From Bradyrhizobium diazoefficiens (lineage in GTDB: Bacteria; Pseudomonadota; Alphaproteobacteria; Rhizobiales; Xanthobacteraceae), in contig NZ_CP067102.1 of the NCBI RefSeq assembly GCF_016616885.1, positions 4,058,501 to 4,122,500 of the forward strand: 64,000 nt of DNA, read 5' to 3'. A program made the position numbers and the translations under genes. The notes beneath the pieces are model-generated. The model saw only the letters and a program-made list of their open reading frames with translations. It was not told the DNA's origin and did not search any database. This document shows, piece by piece, positions 57,175 to 64,000 of the stretch; positions within the stretch are counted from its first letter, which is position 1, and each line of letters starts with the position of its first letter.

Positions 57175-57218
57175 CCATGATGACATCGTGCGCCTGTTTT
57201 GCGGGACCTGTCAGACGG
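57175..57218 (+). repeat. Copy 1 of a 44-bp dispersed repeat
   Basis: CCATGATGACATCGTGCGCC followed by TGTTTTGCGGGACCTGTCAG. It is about 85% identical to the copy at 58,613-58,656 in the same orientation. The pattern resembles an intergenic repeat common in Bradyrhizobium. The 253-bp gap 57,067-57,319 holds nothing else. Confidence 0.65.
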
Positions 57219-57319
57219 CCATGGCGTCGGCCGAGGGCGGACATCTCTAGGATGGAGGGGACGTCCGTTGTGGTCATGAACGACAAAAACTCGAACTGAG
57301 CCCAACAGGTCTGCTTTGG

Positions 57320-58280
57320 CTATTGTCGCCAACTCGTCCGGTCGCAGGCCATTTTCTGGAACGCGTCCAGGATTTGAAGGAATACTCTATTGAAATTATC
57401 GATGGTCTCAGTGGATGATTTAAGGAATGCAAAACCGTTGATAACGGAGGTCTTCGATACGATCGTCTTTAGGCCGAAGAGTTCAGCGAGTTGTGGGTCT
57501 TCCGAAATCACATTGTCTGGAAAAAGTTGCTTAATGAAAGGCCGGATTGTTGCGACGTAATACGCGATTTCCGTCTTGCCGTGACGCTTCTTGAACACGT
57601 CCTGGCCTTCGAGCAAAGTATAGAAACGGTAGGCTTCGGGGAACGTGGTCGAGGGTAGGTTGTCCGAGAGAAACTTGAGAACAAAAATCTCAACGAACGT
57701 GAGAAGGCAAAGCTTCGGCTCCTCTTTTGTTGCGTGCCAAATGATCTGCCAGACTGTTTCGGCGAGAGCCCTAGGGTTTTTCGCCACAGCGGCATCGCCG
57801 GCAATTAGATTCTCAAGAACAGCAGGGTTCAGATCCCGTTTTTCGGCAAAGTGAATGATTTCGCCCTTCGCTAACGAGGCCTCGACGTCGACGTAGCGAC
57901 ACTTTGCGCCGTCAGTCGTAACGGCGATGCGCACACCAAGGCCGGCCGCAGCGAATAGGACTTGCTCCGCGGCCCTCAACTGAGCCTTTTCATCCTTAAG
58001 CTTCGCCTTCGCTTTGTGCTCGCCCACGGCAACGGGAACTAGCCCACCACCGCTGCGACGTAGAAACACGCGATCCGGCTTGGCCGCGCGGACCGATTTG
58101 AGGTCTATACAGTTTAAACGGGTAATCGACGGACGCGGGGCTTGTGAACGAAACCCCAACCGATGCCAACTCGGTGATGGAAGTTGCGCCTATATTCAGT
58201 TCCTCAAATGGCCCAAACTTGCCGCCTTTCAGATCACCGGTGGCAAGATATTTTCGCTGGACCAATTCCTCATTCGCCAT
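57320..58280 (-). pseudogene. Frameshifted, truncated restriction-methylation protein (type IIG-like)
   Basis: The N-terminus begins at ATG 58280 (ANEELVQRKYLATGDLKGGK, then ITELASVGVSFTSPASVDYP). Near 58,110 the frame changes, and the protein resumes with KSVRAAKPDRVFLRRSGGGL and VAVGEHKAKAK, a PD-(D/E)xK-like nuclease centre (PD ... EHK). A helical region ETVWQIIWHATKEEPKLCLL, then TFVEIFVLKFLSDN, follows, as in N6-adenine methylases of type I/IIG systems. It ends at 57,320 with ACDRTSWRQ before any SAM-binding or NPPY motif. One extra base explains the shift. It cannot be active. Confidence 0.75.
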
Positions 58281-58749
58281 TCCGATTTTCCTCTGAATTC
58301 ACCCCAATGGTCGCCCGTCATCAACGTGACTACTCGCGAGGCTCGGGCGAGCGCACGACGAATCTTTGTCTCGTCAGTCTCTTAGCGGGAATATAGCTCG
58401 CGGAGAACCGATGATCGATAGCAGTGTCGCGAAGGTCGGCCTAGGGCCAGCACTACTCTGGTCGAGAAAAGTTATGCTTACACCGCAAAAGCCGACGTCG
58501 GCGTATGGACAGAGCCGCGATTCAAGCTCGGGATCGAAGGGCGAACGCGGCTCGAACGAACGAGTAGGGCGTCCGCGTCTTGAGCTGATCTTCACCCGAC
58601 ACGCGCCGGCCGCCATGATGCCATCGTGCCCCTGTTTTGCCCGACGTGTCAAACGTCCCGGCCGCAGGCGTTCGAATCAGGCCGCGCCAAATTCCCCAAT
58701 GATTTGTACTGTGCATGGGGTTGTTTTCGCGTTTTTGTTCGCGGGTTGA
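58281..58749. other. 469-bp gap with a repeat and unexplained sequence
   Basis: It holds copy 2 of the 44-bp repeat. A frame at about 58,440-58,555 reads YAYTAKADVGVWTEPRFKLG and stops, possibly a fragment of a larger gene, but I cannot assign it. No intact gene. Confidence 0.4.
58613..58656 (+). repeat. Copy 2 of a 44-bp dispersed repeat
   Basis: CCATGATGCCATCGTGCCCC followed by TGTTTTGCCCGACGTGTCAA. Same orientation as copy 1. The two copies bracket the decayed restriction gene. Confidence 0.65.
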
Positions 58750-59778
58750 TTAATCCGCCGCTTTTTCTCTCAACCGCTGCGCGTAGACGTTGATGATCAG
58801 CGCTGCCAGCAGGATCACGCCGCGGATCAGGATCTTCAAAAAACTGTCGATGTTGACGTGGTCGAGGCCGTTATTCAGGACCCCGAGAACGAAGAGCCCG
58901 ACGATGGTGTTGCCGATGCCGCCGCGGCCGCCGAACAGGCTGGTGCCGCCGACCACGACCGCGGCGATGGAGTCGAGCAGGTACGTGTCGAACTCGTTCT
59001 GCTGCGCGCTGCCGAAATGGGCGACGCCGAGCATGCCGCCGATGCCGGAGCACACAGCCGAGATCACCATGACAGCGCCGAGGATGAGCTTGACGTTGAG
59101 GCCGGAATATTCGGCCGCCTCGCGATTGCCGCCGACCATGTAGATGTAGCGGCCGAAGCGCGTGTAGGTCAGCACCAGATGGCCGCCGAGCAGCATGATG
59201 GCTGCGACGATCACGATCCAGGGGATACCGCCGATCGAGCCGGAGCCCAGCGTTGAGATCAGGCTCGGCACCTTGTAGGCGATCTGGCCGCGCACCAGCA
59301 GCGCCGAGATGCCGGCCGCGATCTGCATCATCGCCAGGGTCATGATGAAGGAGGGGATGCCGATCACGGTCAGTCCGAGCGCGTTGACGAGGCCGAGAGC
59401 CGCGCAGAGCAGGATCGACAGGATGATTGCAATCGCGCCCGGCAAGGGGATGTTGGGGATGTTGACGTAGGATTCCTGCAGCGTGAAGTAGGCGACCGCG
59501 ATGCCGGTGACGTTGGCGATGCTGGCGATCGAGAGGTCGATCTCCGCGCAAAGGATCACGAAGGTGAGGCCGACCGCGATGATGCCTGTGACCGACACCT
59601 GCGTCAGGATGTTGCCGAGATTGTCGATGGTCGCAAAAGAGGGGCTGGCGAAGGCGAAGAACGCGGACAGGAAGATCAGCGTCAGGAACGGCGCGATGTT
59701 GCGCATCTGCGAGCGCAGGAAGGGCGCAAGGCCCTTGGCGCGCTGGCCCGCCGCTGGTGCCGTCTCACTGCTCACCAT
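58750..59778 (-). CDS. Ribose-type ABC transporter permease
   Basis: 342 residues from ATG 59778. The family is shown by VGLTFVILCAEIDLSIASIA, ALGLTVIGIPSFIMTLAMMQ, YTRFGRYIYMVGGNREAAEY and VVVGGTSLFGGRGGIGNTIV (RbsC/BPD_transp_2 group). Eight to ten helices. Third gene of a minus-strand cassette after the binding protein and ATPase. Sugar substrate unknown. Confidence 0.85.
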   Translation of the reverse strand: MVSSETAPAAGQRAKGLAPFLRSQMRNIAPFLTLIFLSAFFAFASPSFATIDNLGNILTQVSVTGIIAVGLTFVILCAEIDLSIASIANVTGIAVAYFTLQESYVNIPNIPLPGAIAIILSILLCAALGLVNALGLTVIGIPSFIMTLAMMQIAAGISALLVRGQIAYKVPSLISTLGSGSIGGIPWIVIVAAIMLLGGHLVLTYTRFGRYIYMVGGNREAAEYSGLNVKLILGAVMVISAVCSGIGGMLGVAHFGSAQQNEFDTYLLDSIAAVVVGGTSLFGGRGGIGNTIVGLFVLGVLNNGLDHVNIDSFLKILIRGVILLAALIINVYAQRLREKAAD

Positions 59779-59791
59779 TTGTGCTTCTCCG

Positions 59792-61294
59792 TCACGCCGC
59801 CTCCAGCAGGCGGTCTTTGCTGACCGGCTCGTTCTTGAATTCGCGCACCACGGCACCGCGCTTGAGCACGAGGATGCGGTCGGCCAGCGACAGCACCGTT
59901 TCCGGCTCGGTCGACAGCACGATGATCGCGAGCCCCTTGGCGCGGAGGTCGCGGACGATGTTGATGACGTCGTTCTTGGCGCCGACATCCATGCCGCGGG
60001 TCGGCTCGCACAGCACCAGCAGCTTGGGCGGATAGGTCAGCCATTTTGCCAGCGCGACCTTCTGCTGGTTGCCGCCCGAGAGCATGCCGAGATCGAGGCC
60101 GACCACCGGTGGCCTGATCTGCAACTGCTCGATCTGGCGCTTGGCGATATCGCGCTCTTGCGCCGGCTTGAGCAGCAGGGACGAGATGCGGTCCAGGATG
60201 CTGATCGAGATGTTCTTGTAGACCGGCTCCTGGTGAAACAGCATGGCGCGCCGGCTCTCCGGCACCAGCGCCACGCCGGCGCGTCGCGCCGCCGCTGTGC
60301 TGGCGAAAGACTTGGGTATACCTTCGACGATCAGCGTGCCGGCGTCGGGCTTCAGCTTGCCAAAGAGGATGCGGGACAATTCCTGCTGGCCGCAGCCCAT
60401 GAAGCCGTAGATGCCGAGCACCTCGCCGGCGCGGGCCTCGAAGGAGACGTCCTGGAGGCTGCGCGCCAGCGAGAGCTGGTCGACCTGCAGCACCACCGAG
60501 CTGTCGCTCGGCCGCGGCAGCATCAGATCGTCGGTGTAGCTGTGCTCGAGCGCTTCGCCGCCGCGGCCGATCATGGCCTCGATCAGCGCCCCCTTGGTGG
60601 TCGCGGCGCTCGCGGTCTCGGCGACCTTCCGCCCGTTGCGGAAGACGGTGACGGTGTCCGACACGCGGAGAATGTCCTCGATGAAATGCGAGATGAAGAC
60701 GATGCCCGTGCCTTGCTCGCGCAGCCGCCGCAGCGTCGCAAACAGCCGCTCGACTTCCGGCGGGGAGAGGGCGGAGGTCGGTTCGTCCAGGATGACGATG
60801 CGTGCGCCCGAGAACAGCACGCGGGCGATCTCGATCAGCTGCTGCAGCCCGATCGGCAAGTCGCCGAGCCGCGACATCGGATCGACGTCGATGCCGAATC
60901 GAGACAACTGCTCGCCGGCTTCACGCGCCATGCGCCGCCATTGCACGAGGCCAAGCCGGTTGGTCGGCTGGTTGCCCAGAAAGACGTTTTCCGCGACCGT
61001 GAGATCGGGGGCGACGCTGAGTTCCTGATGCACCATGGCGATGCCGGCCGCATGCGCATCGCGCGCCGAACGGAAATGCGTCTCCGCCCCCTCGATCAGG
61101 AAGCGGCCGGAGAACTCGGTGTGCACGCCGGCGATGATCTTCATCAGCGTGCTTTTTCCCGCGCCGTTCTCGCCGACGAGACCGTGGATCTCGCCGGGAA
61201 GAAGCGCGAAGTCGACACCACGAAGCGCTTCGACGCCGCCGAAGCTCTTCGTGATGCCCTGCAGTTCCAGGATGGGCTGTTGACCCTCAGGCAT
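59792..61294 (-). CDS. Ribose-type ABC transporter ATPase, two domains
   Basis: 500 residues. The first domain has Walker A GLVGENGAGKSTLMKIIAGV, signature LPIGLQQLIEIARVLFSG and Walker B IVILDEPTSALSPPEVERLF. The second has the degenerate Walker A IYGFMGCGQQELSRILFGKL and signature LSGGNQQKVALAKWLTYPPK. This double-ATPase layout is typical of RbsA/MglA/XylG. It lies 13 nt upstream of the permease gene, which is downstream on the minus strand. Confidence 0.9.
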   Translation of the reverse strand: MPEGQQPILELQGITKSFGGVEALRGVDFALLPGEIHGLVGENGAGKSTLMKIIAGVHTEFSGRFLIEGAETHFRSARDAHAAGIAMVHQELSVAPDLTVAENVFLGNQPTNRLGLVQWRRMAREAGEQLSRFGIDVDPMSRLGDLPIGLQQLIEIARVLFSGARIVILDEPTSALSPPEVERLFATLRRLREQGTGIVFISHFIEDILRVSDTVTVFRNGRKVAETASAATTKGALIEAMIGRGGEALEHSYTDDLMLPRPSDSSVVLQVDQLSLARSLQDVSFEARAGEVLGIYGFMGCGQQELSRILFGKLKPDAGTLIVEGIPKSFASTAAARRAGVALVPESRRAMLFHQEPVYKNISISILDRISSLLLKPAQERDIAKRQIEQLQIRPPVVGLDLGMLSGGNQQKVALAKWLTYPPKLLVLCEPTRGMDVGAKNDVINIVRDLRAKGLAIIVLSTEPETVLSLADRILVLKRGAVVREFKNEPVSKDRLLEAA

Positions 61295-61317
61295 GAAAGT
61301 TCAAGTCTTGGACGATT

Positions 61318-62340
61318 TCAGATCAGGAAGTGATCTTCCATCCATTGCATGCCGGCGGCATTGGCCTTGGTTACGACCGGGCCGTCGGTGACGACGTTCT
61401 TGGGGATGCCCTGGCCGCTCTTCTCGCCACCGACCACGGCCGCGACACCGGCGATGATCGCGCCGCCATGGATGCGGCAGGACGGATTGCGCACCGTCGC
61501 GAACATGCGGCCCTCGCTCACCGCCTGGATCGCCGGCGGCATCGCGTCCACACCGCCGATCAGGATGTTGGTGCGGTTGTGCGCCTTCATGATGTTGGCG
61601 GCCGCGAGCGCCATGTCGTCATTGTGGAAGAACGCCGCGTCGATCTGCGGATATTTGGTCAGATAGGTTTCCCAGAGCCGCGCGGTCTTGGAGACGTCCC
61701 AATCGGCCGGCTGGGTGTCGAGCACCTCGATGCCCGGAAATTGCTTGACGACGTTGTTGAACCCCTTGGCGCGGCCTTGCGCGCCGGTATGGCCGAGCGC
61801 GCCTTGCGTCATGATGATCTTGCCCTTGCCGCCCATGGCGTTGCACAGCGCCTGCGTCACCGAGGCGCCCATGAACTCGTTATCGGGGGCGAGGAAGGAA
61901 TGGACGTTGATCTGATCGAGCGGCGCAATCAGCGTGTCCATGTCGATGACAGGCGTGCCGGCATCGATCATCTTCTGCACGGGCTGGGTGAGGGTGCCGA
62001 TGCCGAAGGCCTGGATCGCAACAAAGTCCCATTTCTGCGAGGCCATGTTGTCGATCGCCGCGCGCTGCTTCACCGCATCAAGCTGGCCGTCGAACCAGGT
62101 GACCTCGACGTTGAACAGCTTGCCCCAGAATTCCGCGGCCTGCTTGCCCTGTGCGCACCAGGTCGCCTGAAGGCCGGCATTGGAGAAGGCCGCCTTCAGC
62201 GGCTTCTCGGATCGTCCGACTTCGGCTGCAAGTGCTGGGTTTATGCCCATGCTGCCGAGGATGGCAGTTGCAGCGCCGGCGGTCGCTGCCGCCTGAAGAA
62301 GATCGCGCCTCGTCGTCGAGAAATCTTTGGTCCCGGACAT
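61318..62340 (-). CDS. Ribose-type ABC transporter substrate-binding protein
   Basis: 340 residues with a twin-arginine signal (STTRRDLLQAAATAGAATAI). The periplasmic-binding domain includes LKAAFSNAGLQATWCAQGKQ, MASQKWDFVAIQAFGIGTLT and FFHNDDMALAAANIMKAHNR. It is the first gene of the cassette, 23 nt before the ATPase. The ligand may be a sugar or related polyol. Confidence 0.85.
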   Translation of the reverse strand: MSGTKDFSTTRRDLLQAAATAGAATAILGSMGINPALAAEVGRSEKPLKAAFSNAGLQATWCAQGKQAAEFWGKLFNVEVTWFDGQLDAVKQRAAIDNMASQKWDFVAIQAFGIGTLTQPVQKMIDAGTPVIDMDTLIAPLDQINVHSFLAPDNEFMGASVTQALCNAMGGKGKIIMTQGALGHTGAQGRAKGFNNVVKQFPGIEVLDTQPADWDVSKTARLWETYLTKYPQIDAAFFHNDDMALAAANIMKAHNRTNILIGGVDAMPPAIQAVSEGRMFATVRNPSCRIHGGAIIAGVAAVVGGEKSGQGIPKNVVTDGPVVTKANAAGMQWMEDHFLI

Positions 62341-62525
62341 CGCTCGCTCCCATATATCTTATCGTCGGCGCGTCATTGGTTGCGCTACCGATCTCGGAAA
62401 GTCTGTCACAAGAGTTGATGCCACTCAACCAGCCACGTCAGATCGGCGCAGCGCGATGCTGCACGCTCAAAGCTCTGCTCGATCGGATTGGGAGAATTAC
62501 TCATCGGCAGATCAGCCGCGCAGGC

Positions 62526-62554
62526 AAAAAAAGAGCGGGGCCCTAGCCCCGCTC
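62526..62554 (-). terminator. Strong minus-strand terminator without an assigned gene
   Basis: Stem GAGCGGGGC (62533-62541) with GCCCCGCTC (62546-62554), loop CCTA. On the minus strand it is followed by seven T. It lies 186 nt upstream of the ABC cassette start, so it ends some transcript from higher coordinates. Confidence 0.8.
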
Positions 62555-62973
62555 AAAAATTGTGTCGACCCTATTATCCCCGATTCTAAGATTTGATCTT
62601 GATTGGCGGGGCGACGCTGCGTTTTGCGCGCCAGGGGCTCCTCCCGAGACTTGGACCACCAGACTTTGACCTCGCGGCTAGCCTGAGCAAGAGGGATGCT
62701 AGATCAACTTTTCTCACTTGTCATCATTTTCGGCAACGATTGTTCAAAATTCGAGCAGTTGACGAAATGATCGGGCTTTTAACCCTATAAGCATATGACA
62801 AATATAAGAAATCTGTGGATGTGGCAGGACGGAGGGACTGCCTCAAATGCCGGACGCGGCCTCGGCATGGACCGCTCCGAACACATTCTTCGAGAAATTT
62901 GCGCCAACCCAACCAAGCTCGTGAAGCGATCTCGACTCGGGACCGGCGCGGTGTTTAGTTGGTAGACGAACGA
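62555..62973. other. About 420-bp gap, possible small RNA source
   Basis: No convincing protein gene. AT-rich sequence at about 62,700-62,815 could hold promoters in either direction. The minus-strand terminator at 62,526-62,554 suggests a minus-strand transcript from here. The remaining part, to 62,520-62,341, is the upstream region of the ABC cassette. Confidence 0.4.
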
Positions 62974-63360
62974 ATGGTTCGGCGGATGCGCGCACGGCTG
63001 CAAAAATTCCTACCCATCGTCCTGCTCGCTTTGGTGATGCAGGTGCTGGCGCCGATTGCCGCCTGCTGGGCGGCCGGCCAGGCCGTTGTCGATCCGCTTG
63101 GCATCGGTGCCATCTGCCACAGCGTCAGCGAGCAGGGGACTCCGAGCGACCAGAACGGCGCGCCGACCGCGTATGCCGGTGCCTGCGCGCTGTGTTGCCT
63201 GGCGCAGGCCAACGCGTCCTTCGATTCGCCTTCGCACGCGACGCTCTCCGTTCCCTTCCGCCACGCCGAACGCGTGGTGTGGCGCGACGCCGACGCAGGC
63301 GTAGTCACTTCACATGGCGGGTCCAACGTCCAAGCGCGCGCGCCTCCGTATTCGACGTGA
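62974..63360 (+). CDS. DUF2946-like exported protein
   Basis: 128 residues from ATG 62974 (an ATG at 62986 is also possible). N-terminal signal KFLPIVLLALVMQVLAPIAA, then a Cys/His-containing middle: GIGAICHSVSEQG and AYAGACALCCLAQANA. This CxxC-type arrangement resembles the DUF2946 family, often next to copper-handling genes. It would act in the periplasm. The next gene begins 63 nt later. Confidence 0.6.
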   Translation: MVRRMRARLQKFLPIVLLALVMQVLAPIAACWAAGQAVVDPLGIGAICHSVSEQGTPSDQNGAPTAYAGACALCCLAQANASFDSPSHATLSVPFRHAERVVWRDADAGVVTSHGGSNVQARAPPYST

Positions 63361-63423
63361 GCTTCGGGGCCGGACCGGCCGCTTGAACCTGCATGTCGCT
63401 TTGCTTTCTTGCGGAGATTTTCC

Positions 63424-64000
63424 ATGTCTATCGGTCGCGCGGGCCTGTCGGGCCTCGCTATTGCGCTTTGTTCTCTTTCCCCAAGTCTGGTTTCCAGAAG
63501 CCTTGCCCACGAGATCGTTGGCAACCGCTTCTTTCCGGCAACGCTCGGAATCGACGATCCCGGCGTCAACGATGAACTCTCGCTTCCCACCTTCGACAGC
63601 TTCAAAACTGGTGACGTTCCGCCCGTTCGGCAGCACGACGTGTCCGGCGAGTTCTCCAAGCGGATCACCGAGGATTTCGCGATCTCGTTTGGCTCGACCT
63701 ACACTTTCCTCGGTCCGATCGACGCAACGGTTCCCGGGGCCAACGGATTCCAGAATCTGGAGACCACGTTCAAGTATCGGGTATTCAAGGACCCCGTGCA
63801 TGAATTTGTGATGTCGGTAGGTTTGAGCGTGGAATGGGGCGGCACGGGCGCGCAAAGCGTGGGAGCGGATCCGTTCAACACCTACACGCCTACGATCTAT
63901 TTCGGCAAAGGCTTTGGCGATCTTCCTGACACGATCTCCTGGCTTCGGCCGGTAGCTGTCACGGGCCAGGTCGGCTACGCCATCCCGGGCCGGAATTTCA
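63424..64000 (+). CDS. Exported barrel-like protein, cut by the window edge
   Basis: The frame is open from ATG 63424 to the right edge, 192 residues visible. A signal peptide (GLSGLAIALCSLSPSLVSRS, cleaved after SLA) is followed by HEIVGNRFFPATLGIDDPGV and alternating hydrophobic strands such as EDFAISFGSTYTFLG and EFVMSVGLSVEWGG. The strand-rich pattern suggests an outer-membrane or surface beta protein. It is a likely partner of the DUF2946-like gene. Family not recognised with certainty. Confidence 0.6.
   Translation, partial: MSIGRAGLSGLAIALCSLSPSLVSRSLAHEIVGNRFFPATLGIDDPGVNDELSLPTFDSFKTGDVPPVRQHDVSGEFSKRITEDFAISFGSTYTFLGPIDATVPGANGFQNLETTFKYRVFKDPVHEFVMSVGLSVEWGGTGAQSVGADPFNTYTPTIYFGKGFGDLPDTISWLRPVAVTGQVGYAIPGRNF

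Noticed and set aside
58440..58555. Short frame with strand-like YAYTAKADVGVWTEPRFKLG
   Set aside because: It has a stop shortly upstream in the same frame, no start, and no recognised family. It could be a gene fragment but cannot be supported.

Overview
The window looks like a chromosomal segment of a high-GC alphaproteobacterium, most likely Bradyrhizobium or a close relative. This is inferred from protein families I recognise and from the order nuoA-N, birA, ribonuclease J, methylmalonyl-CoA epimerase, DUF1467. No database search was possible.

Positions 1 to about 11,500 are one end of a prophage or phage-derived element that continues off the left edge. On the plus strand it has a tail-collar fibre gene, a GH19 endolysin with a C-terminal membrane helix, an overlapping Rz/Rz1-type spanin pair and a small membrane protein, closed by a strong terminator at 3438-3472. 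Facing it is a minus-strand operon of 23 mostly tiny genes (11,275 down to 3,432). Most are joined by ATGA, GTGA or TGATG stop/start overlaps. It opens with a conserved unknown, a J-domain protein and an SplB-like radical SAM protein. The element ends at a CCA-encoding tRNA-Asp (11,507-11,583), a plausible attachment site. No integrase lies in the window.

From 11.6 to 21.7 kb there is a decayed GT41 (SPINDLY/OGT-like) gene, a small exported protein, a Tat-exported alpha/beta hydrolase, an MFS transporter with a Rieske oxygenase and a divergent MarR regulator, and an iron-siderophore TonB receptor followed by a PepSY membrane protein. From 21.9 to 40.7 kb lies a 14-gene complex I operon. It carries an FkbM-type methyltransferase between nuoD and nuoE and a small membrane protein between nuoE and nuoF, and runs on into birA, rnj, mce and a DUF1467 gene.

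From 40.7 to 49 kb are methylthioribose kinase, a secreted protein of unknown role and a five-gene peptide-type ABC importer. From 49 to 58.7 kb the region looks rearranged: a cyclase/ATPase-TPR gene fragment, a chromate transporter, a truncated hemerythrin gene fused to foreign sequence, a fragment of a second mtnK, a 1632-residue autotransporter, and a decayed restriction-methylation gene between two copies of a 44-bp repeat. The window closes with a ribose-type ABC importer on the minus strand, an apparently orphan minus-strand terminator, a DUF2946-like protein and a gene cut by the right edge.
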